Below are positions 35,301-47,315 of a DNA stretch of 64,000 bases, in pieces; within the stretch, counting starts at the first letter, position 1, and each line of letters opens with the position of its first letter. The position numbers and the translations under genes were made by a program. This DNA comes from Branchiostoma lanceolatum (taxonomy: Eukaryota > Chordata > Leptocardii > Amphioxiformes > Branchiostomatidae): NCBI RefSeq assembly GCF_035083965.1, contig NC_089727.1, positions 14,894,769 to 14,958,768 on the forward strand, read 5' to 3'. A model generated the notes under the pieces. That model was not told the DNA's origin. It was given only the letters and a program-made list of their open reading frames with translations, and did not search any database.

Positions 35301-37465
35301 CTGGTCGTGCCTTGCTGAAGGACAAGAAGTCACAGAAATGTCACTGTGACAACAGTAAACCTCTCATCTCCCGACTAATGTGAGTTGGGTGTAACAGCGG
35401 GTCCCAATTTGATTCTGGCCGTATTCATGATATTTATTGGCAGTGAATCATGTAACTACATGTATGATTGTATATTTCATGTAAAACTATCTTGTTGTAC
35501 ATTACGTCTGTGCTAGGCCGTTTTGTATATTATTAGCATAATGTGTTCATCTAGATATAGTTAGTTAGCTAATGTATGGTGTTCTTTGATCGGAAAAATA
35601 CATTTCACACATTATGCGCTGTTCTTTATGGTGTACTGGTGCCAGAAATAGCTTATCAAAATCAAGTTCAGCGGCTCTTGTCGCAGAAATGCTGATGTTG
35701 CACACTAGTATTTGCTTTATCTAATGAAGAAGATTACATATCAGACCACAAACGAAACTTACATGGGGCTTTAAGAGATCTAATCCGGACTTCAAGCATG
35801 GTTCATGGAAATGATAGTTATATGTCATTATGGATACCAAGGGTTAAAATGGGTATGAGCCTGAGTTAAAGATCAGTATTGTGTTTAAGGAAGCACCGTA
35901 GCAAAGTAAGTGCTATAATCCTCTATCGGAGATGTATTTTAAACCCATGAAGGGAAGAATTAAAAGTAGACAGAAAAGAAGTTCATAGCCTTTGTCTTGT
36001 ATATATTTTAAATACATAAATTATTTTATATTAATCTACATTTGACTCTCTTGAACATTCGCTAGCCTGGAATCCGTCCTGTCCTAATCATTGTTCAGTC
36101 CTCTAATCGTTTCAAAGACTTTCTGGCATAGAAGCAACAGAGCTAGACTAGTGTTGGTGCTAGGGTATAATCTATACCACTGCAAATTTCTACACTACTT
36201 GTATTTCTATCTGTCTCTTTCACTTGTGGTCTAGAGACCAAAAAGAACAAATGGGTAAATTATGTTGATGCACACATGGGATTATGACTAAGACTGAACA
36301 AGCCTGCTTGGACTGAATATGTAATTTTCTATGGCAAACTGAGATATTGTTTTTGAGCCTCCTTAACATATGATGCTTGAAATGAATGTACACACAGGTT
36401 CACATTACACGTGTATTATCACATATTCATAGGTGAAAGTTTGATAACAGATATGTATACTTTTCTTGATCTCTGAGCATTTCTTCTTTGAAATGAAAAC
36501 ATACATTGCATTCCTTTAAAATAGACTCTGTGCATATATGTATAACTCGATAAAGAATGCAAAGTGTCCATGATTATTCAAATCAGCAATATGAGCTCTT
36601 ACAGTGTCAGAATATCTGCATCCGGTTACCGCTGATTTCCTACAGCGTACCCGAGAAATGTCAAGAACTGCAAAGGGCGAGACCATGTGCTCCCCCAAAA
36701 AATAGAAATTAAAATGGAACGTGCGAGATTTCTAGCTGCACAGTCTAATACCACATTTGCAATGTATGACAAAAAGAGTGAGAAATCAGATAAAACGTTC
36801 AGGAATATATCTAAATGTGAAAATGTTATATATTTCAGATAGAAATTGCAACCCCTAAGAGAGCCTAATTTCATATCATTCAAAACCGGAAGTGACAAAA
36901 AGGTCTGTATCTTGCTAACGGAGCGACTTCCACTCTGAAATTTCGGCTTTTTGGGAATGGCGAAACGTAAAGGGGTTGAAAATCCATACAAAGTTTTGTT
37001 ACTTTAATCGCTCTGGTGCCATAATTGGAGTATATATGTGTCGAAAATGTGTAATCAATGTGTAGATTGAATGAAATCAAATGAAAAGGCAAAGTCTACA
37101 ATGTTTACCAAGTAAAATAAATATCCACTTTAGGTTTGTTTCTTCTTCTATTCACTTGACGAGGCATAAAACATACGTGTATAAAAAGTGTGTCTTGTTG
37201 CATGCTATATGTTAAAAGCTTTCATGAACAATTCTGCACTTGCAAATTTGTTCAACTTCTATATCAAAGATCTTGCAAATATTTAGTCTTGAGCATTTCA
37301 TAGTGACGGACAGGTTTGCTGCACATCTTCCAGTCGCTGGGTGGCGTCTTTCCTAATCACGTCATAGCACCTGCTTCATTCCAAGTTTCTATCGCCAGTA
37401 GAAGTTTGGGGCCATTCCACCTCGATCGTGTTTCTTTTGGCTTCAAGCCTTTCTCCTCCGTGGTG
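35301..37465. other. Spacer, no gene recognised
   Basis: AT-rich sequence without splice-compatible coding pattern. It probably includes the 3' UTR of the small gene. Open frames on the minus strand near 36626-36991 have no recognisable similarity. Confidence 0.5.
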
Positions 37466-38559
37466 TAACGTTGGGTAACATAAATTCGCGGGGTACTTAA
37501 ATTCGGGATTTTTCGAAAACGGGGTATTTAGGGATATGTGCTAGATGCAACATAAGTAATACCGCTAGAAATGCAAACCTGACAGACTTACGTATTCAGA
37601 ACACTGTCTGAAAAGCTTCGATAAGCATGGATTATAAGGCGACGAGGTCAAAAACTCTCCGTCCCTTATTGGAACAGTCTGAGGGCTTCGTGGGAGAAGT
37701 ACACAACATGGTTGTCGGCTGGTTTATAAGAAAAATGTCACATCCGCTTCCTGCTAAACACAATTATTTACAAGACAACTTATTACAATCTCTTTTGCTA
37801 ACCTGCAACTGGATTCTAAGTGTGATTAATCATCAAAACTCCTCTCTGTTGCTACAACCTACGGCACGTGTATTTTCCCGCCGCCATATTGTTAACCAGA
37901 ATCCTGTTGTCAAGCAGACGACAAAGGTTTGTGAGGAACACTTTTTTGTCTAAATGCTGCGTGTGATAGTGGACTGAGGAAGATATTTTCCTCAAAGTTT
38001 GCTCCTAACACAACAAGGAACACATGGACATAGTAGTATTACCATTGCTACGGCATCCAGCTAACTTTCCATGAATAATGTAACGTTACACGTTGCCCGA
38101 TGATGACGATGGGCCGACTTTGAGTGAAGTTCTACCGACTCAACACACGGCTTGTTCCCGAACTGGCCTGATGTGTGCGGTACGGCCGTTTTTTCGTGTA
38201 TTTTTTTTACTTGGACACGTCTATATCCATAGCACTCTCCTCAAGCCAAGGATGGAACGAATAGCTGCTGTATAAAATGTGATTAGCGGTAAGATATTCA
38301 AGACGAATCTTCTCTCCCGAATTAATGTGCCCCCCTGTCCGACAGCACTGTCATTCTGCGTGCGGCGGACGGTAGTTTTAAGTTGAATTATTATGGTGTC
38401 AGCACGACTAGAGAAAAAATCTACCATATATATGATTAGTGCAAAGATAGTACATGATACTGACAGAATTATAGAAAAAAAGGATGGTTTATTGTTCTGC
38501 TAGATTGATTTCAGTCAACCATTATCGGAAAAATCCCGAATTTATGTTACCCAACGTTA
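37466..38559. mobile_element. 1.1-kb DNA transposon with 23-bp perfect terminal inverted repeats
   Basis: The left end TAACGTTGGGTAACATAAAT is mirrored exactly at the right end (ATTTATGTTACCCAACGTTA), 23 bp in all; inside both, AATTCGGGATTTTTC recurs. The left end has an extra 17-bp partial duplication (CGGGGTACTTAAATTCG). Flanking TA on each side would suit a Tc1/mariner-like TA target. The interior has open frames of 108 and 60 codons with no transposase motif that I can see, so it is probably non-autonomous. Confidence 0.8.
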
Positions 38560-38940
38560 TATCTGGAAATACATTTGATCGAAACATACATACACGTTAT
38601 CATTCCATGTAAGCCCGCGTGCAAACTCCTCTTCTAGCCTATTTGTACAAGGCTAATAAGCGGAAAAATTCAAGCAATTTCGAGTAAGCAACTCGCTGCG
38701 GTACAAGAACGCCACTATTACTTAGCGGAATGAAGTAGAACTGCAACTAAACCTGTCAAGGCAGCAGAACACAGTTTTTCGCCTTTGGGGATTTCTATAG
38801 TTAAGGACCACAACATGACCGACATCGATACCGATGAAATTACAGTAGGGTACCCTAAAATGTAATTAACACACTGAAGTCGAGGGTACAATCGATAAAA
38901 TAATAGTAAACGAAAAAAAGTTATGGTTCTGTTACATTTT

Positions 38941-40444
38941 GACGCTTCCTGCCTACTCACCCCAGCAGTCAGTTGTAAAGGTCCGCCCATTCGTACGCCG
39001 ACTAACCAAACTTCATAATCTTATTCGTACGATCCAAGAGCCGGCTTATTGTACTACTGTTCAGTAAAGATGATGTCTCGCTGGCTTTCACGGTACTTTT
39101 TTTACAAACTGTTCAAAGATTTCGGACGTACTATTTCTTATACCGCCCAGTCGCGGATACATACTGTGCTGTCCGGTCTAGAGGTAATGTGAATGCTGAT
39201 TGGTTTTCTTGATCTACATACGGATAATACTCACAATATTACCGCACATCAGACACTGTTGTGTACTGATTGGTCAATGTAGAATTTTTGACCAATCAAT
39301 GTGCAGCTATTATATTTTGGCGCCCTCTGCCTACTCACCCCAGCAGTCAGCTGTAAAGGTCCGCCCATTCGTACGCCGACTAACCAAACTCCATAATCTT
39401 ATTCGTACGATCCAAGAGCCAATTTATTGTACTACCGTACAGTTAAGATGATGCCTCGCTAGCTTACACGGTAATTTTTTTACAAACTGTTCAAAGATTT
39501 CGGACGTACTATTTCTTATACCGCTCAGTCGCGGATACATACTGTGCTGTTCGGTCTCAGGGTACTGTGAATGCTGATTGGTTTTCTTGATCTACATACG
39601 GATAATACTCACAATATTACCGCACATCAGACACTGTTGTATGCTGATTGGTCAATGTAGAATTTTTGACCAATCAATGTGCAGCTATTATATTTTGGCG
39701 CCCTCTGCCTACTCACCCCAGCAGTCAGCTGTAAAGGTCCGCCCATTCGTACGCCGACTAACCAAACTCCATAATCTTATTCGTACGATCCAAGAGCCAA
39801 TTTATTGTACTACCGTACAGTTAAGATGATGCCTCGCTAGCTTACACGGTATTTTTTTTTACAAACTGTTCAAAGATTTCGGACGTACTATTTCTTATAC
39901 CGCTCAGTCGCGGATACATACTGTGCTGTTCGGTCTCAGGGTACTGTGACTGCTGATTGGTTTTCTTGATCTACATACGGATAATACTCACAATATTACC
40001 GCACATCACACACTGTTGTATGCTGATTGGTCAATGTAGAATTTTTGACCAATCAATGTGCAGCTATTACATTTTGGCGCCCTCTGCCTACTCACCCCAG
40101 CAGTCAGCTGTAAAGGTCCGCCCATTCGTACGCCGACTAACCGAACTTCATAATCTTATTCGTACGACCCAAGAACCGGTTTATTGTACTACCGTACAGT
40201 AAAGATGATACCTCGCTGGCTTTCAGGGTAATTTTTTTTACAAACTGTTCAAAGATTTCGGACGTACTATTTCTTATACCGCTCAGTCGCGGATACATAT
40301 TGTGCTGTTCGGTCTCAGGGTACTGTGAATGCTGATTGGTTCTCTTGATCTACATACGGATAATATTCACAATATCACCGCACATCACACACTGTTGTAT
40401 GTTGATTGGTCTGTGTAGAATTTTTGACCAATCAATGTGCAGCA
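38941..40444 (+). repeat. 378-bp tandem satellite, about four copies
   Basis: Anchors GCCTACTCACCCCAGCAGTC fall at 38951, 39329, 39707 and 40086, giving periods of 378, 378 and 379. Middle copies are almost identical; the outer ones differ more. Each unit holds a hairpin (TTGGTCAA...TTGACCAA) and paired CGTACG palindromes. A short frame of about 83 codons is repeated in each unit and looks incidental. Confidence 0.95.
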
Positions 40445-41178
40445 ATCATGAAGCATTAGTCAACCTGTGGCATTTATTTCATTGACTGCTAGGGGTCGCT
40501 CTTAAATATCTAATGTAAAATCGTATTGCCAACATTACTTACGTGTCGTTCTGTCGTAATCCGCATAGTGACGCCCTTGACACTTAGAGAGTAAGGGTGA
40601 CGGTTGCCCGATTGCAGCCAATGTGTTGTTTTCTATTTTGAGCGGAGAGAAGTTGGGAAACTATGCAATGAAAGGTAACTTTGGCGGCATAAAAAGGCTT
40701 TTATGGCTTCTAATCTTACTACTTACCTAAGAAATGGTTGCCTGGCGTCATGCAACTCATTGAAATCGTCTTGACTTGCCATGAACGTAGTGTTGATCCC
40801 AGCCGAGGCGCCTCTGTATGTGTTGAACCGTAGATAATCCCATTCATCATTCAAGAATCAACCAAAAGACAATTGATTGACTTATTATTGATAAGTAACG
40901 TTATGATCTAAAGTACCCTGTTCATACGTACACGCCCTAGTGCTGATTCGACATCTAGCTGCAAACAGAGGCAGGCCGTCGGTTGATTGCAGTCGTCGCC
41001 CCCTTCCGCCAAACAAAACCGTAACTGTTGTGCTGGTTACTGTATATGTTATAACTGGTCATGAAAAAATATTGAAAGTGATGATGAAATGGTACAGTCA
41101 ATATATATGAATAGAATAAATCTTTATTCCATATCATACACATTTTGAAAGACATAGTACATGTGACTTACCCATACG

Positions 41179-41643
41179 GTGCTAGGTAGTGCTGCGTACC
41201 GGTACTGTGTACCGGTATTGTACCGGAAAAACTGATTAGGTACAGGTCCATAATACCGGATCATGAACTACCGCTACTGTACCGATATAAATTTACACCA
41301 AGTATTTGCTTATTTTGTGACTGATCTCCTGACCTCATGGCTTAATACAACACCACACGTGACTAAAGTGACACCTTGGAGCAGCATAACATGTTGTTAT
41401 GCAACATATCATTCACGCAGGCCGAGGGTTTTGATAGCAAGGCCAAGGGAGTTTGGCGGTAGGAAACCTAGTTTTCTTCTTTGAATAAAGATACCGACAT
41501 TATTGAAGGAGTTCAGAAGAACACATGTTAATTTTTCAAATTGTTCATGTACAGGTACAGGTCCGGAGCTGTACCTACATGTAAACCTCTGTACTGGCAC
41601 CTGTACCTGATGTTACGTTTAGGTACGCAGCACTAGTGCTAGG
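41179..41643. mobile_element. hAT-type MITE with 8-bp target site duplication
   Basis: Ends TAGTGCTGCGTACC (from 41187) and GGTACGCAGCACTA (to 41635) are exact 14-bp inverted repeats. They are flanked by the direct 8-bp repeat GTGCTAGG at 41179-41186 and 41636-41643. The interior is rich in GGTAC words and has no transposase. An 8-bp duplication is the hallmark of hAT elements. Confidence 0.88.
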
Positions 41644-41675
41644 GAATACCTAGCAGTGGTGCAGGTTTGGTGCAG

Positions 41676-41845
41676 TGTACTCTCCAAGCAGAGGAGTGGG
41701 TCAGGCTGGTTTTTTATGTGTTTTTAGGTGTTTTTGTCAAGCTTTCTATTTTGTCCCCTTTTCGCTATGTCGCCGTGTTTTGGACAAAATGCCTGAACTG
41801 AACACGTTAAAAACCAACCGGACCCACACCTCTGCTTGGAGTGTA
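41676..41845. mobile_element. Small inverted-repeat MITE
   Basis: ACTCTCCAAGCAGAGGAGTG...TGGTTTTTTA and TAAAAACCAACCGGACCCAC...CTCTGCTTGGAGTGT are complementary arms of about 38 bp around a 90-bp centre. Confidence 0.65.
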
Positions 41846-41904
41846 GTGAGACTGTCCCATCTGTTTATTTATATGCCCCACCTGTTTATTTATACATGTA
41901 CACT

Positions 41905-41906
<2 letters not shown>

Positions 41907-41938
<32 letters not shown>

Positions 41939-42037
41939 CATGCACACACTGACACACACATACATACACTAAAACACACACACTAACATGCACATATTGA
42001 CACACACATGCACCCACTAACATGCACACTAACACTA

Positions 42038-42092
<55 letters not shown>
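41907..42092 (+). repeat. (CA)n microsatellite region
   Basis: Two pure CA tracts (41907-41936 and about 42044-42091) with CACTAACATGCACA-type units between them. No coding value. Confidence 0.95.
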
Positions 42093-42093
<1 letters not shown>

Positions 42094-43940
42094 TTAAATA
42101 CACACACTAACCCTACAGGATGTACATGTACAGCTCAGCATATGGTGGCCCCAGGATGTACCCAAACTTCAAAAGTTTGATACACAACAGTCAATTTCCA
42201 TTGGGAAGACCTTATGAAGGGGTCCATCTGTGTGCATGCTGTACAGAGAGACCATGTGTAGGACTCTGTCTGTGTCTACATCCTGTGGGGTATAGAGATA
42301 CATGGCATGTTATCACTGTAAAATGGGAGGGGGTTGTAAGACAGGCTTTGGGATCAGAGCATCTCAGGGAGGCTATGTGCAAGGGCCTGTGTGACATGTC
42401 CTGTGAGGTGGGGAATTACATATAGGACTGGTCTTGTTACTGATTGTAAAGGGTGTGGAGGAGGCATGGGGAGGCAGTCGCTGTGTATCCTGTTCTTTAA
42501 CCTTGAAGCCTGCAAAGCCACTGAATACCTTCTCCTTTTCAAAGCACCACTTACCATCATTATATATCAAAACTTGCTGGGCTCACATTGCTGTGATTTT
42601 TTCTTACAAGAAGAAAATATTGGACAAGGTATGGAATCCTAATACTGTGTTCAGAGCTTTTTTTGTGTCATTGAACTAAATATTTAAAAAAAAAAAACGT
42701 ATTACTAAGTGGAATTCTATAAAGCATGATGTGAAACTATCACAAGATTATGATGATGATATGTTGAATCAGATGTGAAACAGCATAGCAAGACGATGGT
42801 AGATAGTGAAATGCCAGAATTTTGATTAAGCCTTAACAAGGAGCACAAATCTGCATTACTTTTCATCAGTAATCATGTCCTTGGTGCTACTTCATGTGCT
42901 GCATTGGTGGGAAAAATAATACTGGTAATAATATAAGAAAATCCCACAGACTTGAAAACACTGATAGTTAAGGCTGCCACAAAGCCACATAACGCGTACG
43001 TCTATTTCAGTCCCCTCTAGCTTTGATCTCACCAGTCTTTGTAAATGTAGATCACAGATGTTTTCCCTTACCTTCTGATTGAAACCTTGACAATGAAGAC
43101 CTACATGTATGTGCCACGTAAATCATCCTATTCAAACACCAATTCTGAACAGTTTGACAGATAATTCTAAGATATTGTTAAAAAATGTACACAAAATCTG
43201 CAGGAAAGCTGGGATAAATCATCAATATTTCGTTTATTTTGATGACAGTGCTTGAGAAGGAGAGGTGTCTTTGCCAGTTATGGCTAAGTTGACATAAATT
43301 AACTTGGAAACAAACTCATACCAAGGCTCAAACAAAAATACGTAGCAGTCATGACCTTGCTATATAAAACATTAGGTTTTCAATCTAGTGAAAAATAACA
43401 ATTAAGAAGGCATTATGAAACGCAACAGTTGCAATCCATTGACCAATGATTTTCTACAAACAACAAGTGGGTAGTAGTGGGGAGAACGTAGGCCATCTCT
43501 GCCTTCATGGTCTCAATCCACGGGACAGGTAGCTGGGGATCTGCCAAACTTCCAAGTCTTCAGTGCAACCACATCTAACATCTAAGTTACTGGTGACAAT
43601 TTCACTGTATGTTCTCATTTGTCTACACAACATGTTTATCCTTCAACAAACATTGTTACATGCCAAGTCCATCAATTTCAAATCTATTATACAAATGTCA
43701 AATTTTCCTGTCAAAGTTGGGGCTTTTTACGGCTGGACTTCTTTTTTGTTGATATCTGTTCTGGGGATGATTGTGTTGATTGTGGGTCTGTGTGTTCTTG
43801 CCTGTTGTCTTGGATCTCTGTGCCGTAGGCCTCGGTCCGTCTTATCATTTGATTATAGGCTGCAAACACAAGGGACGAAAATTGTGCTTACCAAGAATCA
43901 AAGCAAGGATGTTCAATATATAGCACTTCTGAACTGCTAT

Positions 43941-44027
43941 CGTTGGAGGTGAATAATTATAACTCCTGTTCAATACACAGTATCATAGTATGTATTGAAC
44001 AGGAGGTATAATTATTCACTTCCAACG
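43941..44027. mobile_element. Near-perfect 87-bp hairpin
   Basis: CGTTGGAGGTGAATAATTAT...CCTGTTCAATACA and TGTATTGAACAGGAGG...ATAATTATTCACTTCCAACG pair almost completely around about 10 bases. It is a short fold-back element downstream of the last PDZD11 exon I can place. Confidence 0.75.
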
Positions 44028-44186
44028 AGCAAGGTGTTTTATATCCCCCACACCTACATGTATTGAGACTACAGAATATTGTAAATGACAACAAGGTGGA
44101 ACAATACAAGACAATAATCATTGTGGTTTGAGTGTGATGGACAGAGACACAGATGTTGTGGAAGAGTAGAGACAGTTCAGACGTAC

Positions 44187-46991
44187 CGTAAGGGAAGTAC
44201 TTGACATTCAGCTGTAGCTGTTGTGCAGATGCCATCACTCCCACTGCCTGAAAGTAGCAAGGTAGAAGATGGGCATTTAGTGAATTTAGTACCGTTGTCT
44301 TGGGGATAGAAACGGGTGCTTAATTTGATTTACCGGAACACATCTTACTGACTCAAGTCAAACCTCTAGCTTTTCATCATAGATGCACACTACATGCATT
44401 TGAATACAATATAGTACTACATTTATTTAATTTTTTGTAGTCCTATTTATATTTTGCGCATACACTTAAGTCATCATCAGCTATAGTCAGAGAAACGTCA
44501 ACATGATGAAGAATCTCACATCCAGAGCATTGAATGATCATTAGCCCCAATAACAAAAGAGGAATGAAAGTTAGAATCCAAATTATAGAGTAGAGTAGAG
44601 TAGATCCATTCGGCCAGGTAGGAAGATCGTGTTCCAATTTAGGCCGCTCATCCCTTTACTGGATCGTGATTCCGGGCTTGTGAGGGCAGTCTAGTGCTTT
44701 GTAGTTGTAGATCACTGGGTGGTGTTGCATGTGTTTGTCGAGTCTGTTTTTAAAAGTGTTCACTGTTGGTGCCTCTACGACTTCTCTTGGTAACCTGTTC
44801 CACCACGTTTTCATTCTATTCGTGAAAAAAAAGGCTCTCTTGTTCCCTTTGGAGGACATAACTGTTAGCTTCAGGTTGTGGCCTCTCGTTCTCTGCCCGG
44901 TGTTAAAGTGGAAGAGTCCAAGGCAGCAAAAGAACAAAAGCAAGGAATGATGACTTACTGCTTTGTGGTCCATCTCTTCAAAGTCAAAGCCATTTGCAGA
45001 CAAGATCTGTAAATTATCATATGACTATTAACATTTAGTACAACTGCAAAATGTTTTTGTACAATCCATTGACCATCAGATTCCCATACTCTAAGGTAAC
45101 CATCTACCTGTATTTGATGATGATGGATTATCTTGTTCAGATGCTAAAATGTTATAATTATGAAAAAATGCTACTTTAAAAAAAAATCCAATGTAACAGT
45201 AAACACTTCCCAATTATCACTGGTCTCTACTTTTTTTAAATCATGTATGTTTGGTGTCATCGTGGAGTTTCAAATCAAAGATGTTCCCCTTTGTTTTGCC
45301 CTGCCAAATCCCACAGTGTTCAAGCTGTGCTTCTGAATTGAACCTCTTTAGTGTCCTCCATAAAATAGTTCAAGTTCAAATCTGACCTGATCTCCCTCCT
45401 TCAGTCCTTGATTTTCAGCATCAGTCCCAGGTTCCACCTGGAGAATGGAACACAATCATGTCATTACTCATACACCAGGTCATGGGGTCGGATTATAATG
45501 ATCTACATGTACAACACTTTTTCAATAAGAATGGCAATGACAAATAAAGTTTTGTGACCAGTCTGCTTCTAAATAATCTGCAAATTCTGTTTCTTTTATG
45601 CTATTGTTTTTAGAGAACCATGTAAAAATATTTGGGCAATTAAAACCTGGTAGTATGGTCACATTAGTTGCTCACGTATCCCTTAATGGTGAAGAAATAC
45701 AGTATGTAAAGATCAGTAACAAGCTTGACAATACCATGTTAATTTAAATGTAAACATTTCCAATACCAACCTGTGAGATGAAGATGCCTGTTCCAAAGTC
45801 TTTCCCTCCTCTGGCAACAAAGCCCAACTGAAAACAAAATTAAATGTATACTACAGTGTCTTGAATACAACAAAACAAAACGTCAATAAAAAAAAGTTTG
45901 CAAACAAGACTTTATCTTCAAGGAATTTTCTCTCAATTCTTCTGATGTTACATAAGGACATTGTAAGGCATTGAGATTCAGATTGATAGTTTCCCAACTC
46001 TACTGTTGAATGTTGACTATGCATTAAAGGGACATGTGACAGTTGAATATGCCAGAAATAAGTTCACCTTTAAGGTTTGTCTATGAAAAGTATCTATTTC
46101 CTGATGAATCCAATTTAGTTTGCTGAGTATGTTTTCTTTAAAAATTCTTATAGTTGTCCCCGTTAAAAGGTGAAAGCACTGACTTACATGTATGACTCCA
46201 TTGAAATGTTAAGATTAATTCCCTTTAGCCCACCTGATTAGTCTCTGGGTCTCTCCTGATCTTGAGTGACCTTGGCAGGGCAGGGGTCAGGTCACTGCTG
46301 TAGTCAGGGTGGCGAGCTTGCTGTAAATGAGGGCAGGTTGTGAGTCTACCTTAGCCTATACACCTAGCCTGTTGTTGCTTACCATGCATGCACCCATCAA
46401 TGTTAACAAAGACTAGAGAGTTTGATGCCCCTGATAGAAGGCATCTTATGTCTTCTAAACATTAAATACAGGAGCCTTGGGGACAATATACATGTAGAAT
46501 GATAAACATCAAAGCTAATTTTACACACAGTACATACAATTTATCTTCCCTAGAAGGCTAATGATAATGTACCATTTTAGAACTGGCCAGTAAATCCACA
46601 AAATAATACAACATCAACATTTAACGTCAACGTAAACATAGCAGACAGAGTATGTCCTATAATGGCTTTTCATTATCCGTATGTTTGATTGGAATTCCAC
46701 CAGGGTACATAATTCTGCAACCTTGCAAAGATACGTCCAAACAGGTCTCCAAGCCAACGTCCCCCACTCCTGTATTATATCTAAACTGTGCATACTTGGT
46801 GGGTGTTGCAATAGACAACTACCAGACCCACTGTCTTTCAGAGTGGTGGATTTATGTAACCCGGCAGATTAATGTAGATAATTGAGGTTACAGGTCCTGA
46901 CCTCTTCCGGTGGTATCCATGGTGGGGGGTGCTCGTACTGGGGCAGCATCACTCTGATCTTCCTCTCTGCCATTATCATCATCGACACTTG
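44187..46991 (-). CDS. PDZD11: PDZ domain-containing protein 11, six exons, 3' end not located
   Basis: Small single-PDZ scaffold; vertebrate PDZD11 binds C-termini of membrane transporters and PLEKHA proteins at cell junctions. Minus-strand exons, 5' to 3': 46991-46902, 46320-46234, 45827-45771, 45437-45387, 45006-44959, 44247-44187, in consistent phase. The first start candidate is ATG at 46982, in a run MMMIMAERKIRVM. Next comes LPQYEHPPPWIPPEE, which matches the vertebrate N-terminal proline motif, then ARHPDYSSDLTPALPRSLKI. The PDZ core has LGFVARGGKDFGTGIFIS (carboxylate-binding loop LGF instead of GLGF), VEPGTDAENQGLKEGDQ, ILSANGFDFEEMDHKA and QLQLNVKYFPYG. The last visible exon ends in phase 1; vertebrates have about ten further residues, whose exon I could not find. 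A LINE fragment sits in the intron 44248-44958. Confidence 0.88.
44588..44925 (-). mobile_element. 3' end of a non-LTR retrotransposon (LINE)
   Basis: The minus strand encodes RTRGHNLKLTVMSSKGN, FFTNRMKTWWNRLPREVVEA, PTVNTFKNRLDKHM and a stop. This is the familiar C-terminal tail of LINE reverse transcriptases of the CR1/jockey type. A 3' UTR of about 70 bp ends in a (CTCTA)n tail. Only the last ~100 codons remain, so it is a 5'-truncated, dead copy. It lies in the PDZD11 intron, same strand as the gene. Confidence 0.85.
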
Positions 46992-47315
46992 CTGTAATGG
47001 CCAAGCTCTGAAATCTCAGGGTGACCTAGCTTGGATTACAAAAAGAGACATTCAAACAACATATTGAGTTCTAACATCTAACATAATTCCACCAGGGTAC
47101 ATAATTCCACCACCCTGAAAAGATACGTCCAAACAGATCTCCAACTCAATGTCCCCCTGGACTCCCCCAGTATAATGTACTCCTGTAACGTTATATCTAA
47201 ACTGTACAGTCATGTGCATACCTGGAGGTGCTGCACTAGAATTCTCTCAAACACACTGTTTTTCAAAGTGGTTTATTTATGCAAACCAATGGATTAATGT
47301 TAACAGAGGTTACAT
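46685..47315. repeat. Diverged duplicate segments flanking the first PDZD11 coding exon
   Basis: Segments at about 46690-46890 and 47085-47310 share AATTCCACCAGGGTACATAA, AAAGATACGTCCAAACAG, ATATCTAAACTGT and GATTAATGT...GAGGTTACA in the same order and orientation. They flank the exon at 46902-46991. They are either two insertions of one transposable element or a local duplication. Confidence 0.7.

Larger units (their letters stand above)
40445..44186. other. Spacer with transposons; probable PDZD11 3' end
   Basis: No certain gene. The interval should hold the last coding exon and 3' UTR of PDZD11 on the minus strand, which I could not identify. Several MITEs and a CA repeat are listed separately. 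Confidence 0.4.

Noticed and set aside
37627-37953. 108-codon open frame inside the inverted-repeat element
   Set aside because: No transposase or other recognisable motif, and no splice-compatible continuation.
39200-40202. 83-codon frame repeated three times
   Set aside because: It follows the 378-bp satellite unit; hydrophobic composition is from AT-rich DNA, with no start context or conserved domain.
42780-42830. Possible last PDZD11 exon on the minus strand containing Tyr-His-Arg
   Set aside because: There is no AG acceptor before it, and the remainder does not resemble the vertebrate C-terminus.
43563-43952. 129-codon plus-strand frame with a hydrophobic segment
   Set aside because: It crosses the probable PDZD11 3' region and ends in a hairpin element; it has no recognised similarity and no good splice sites.
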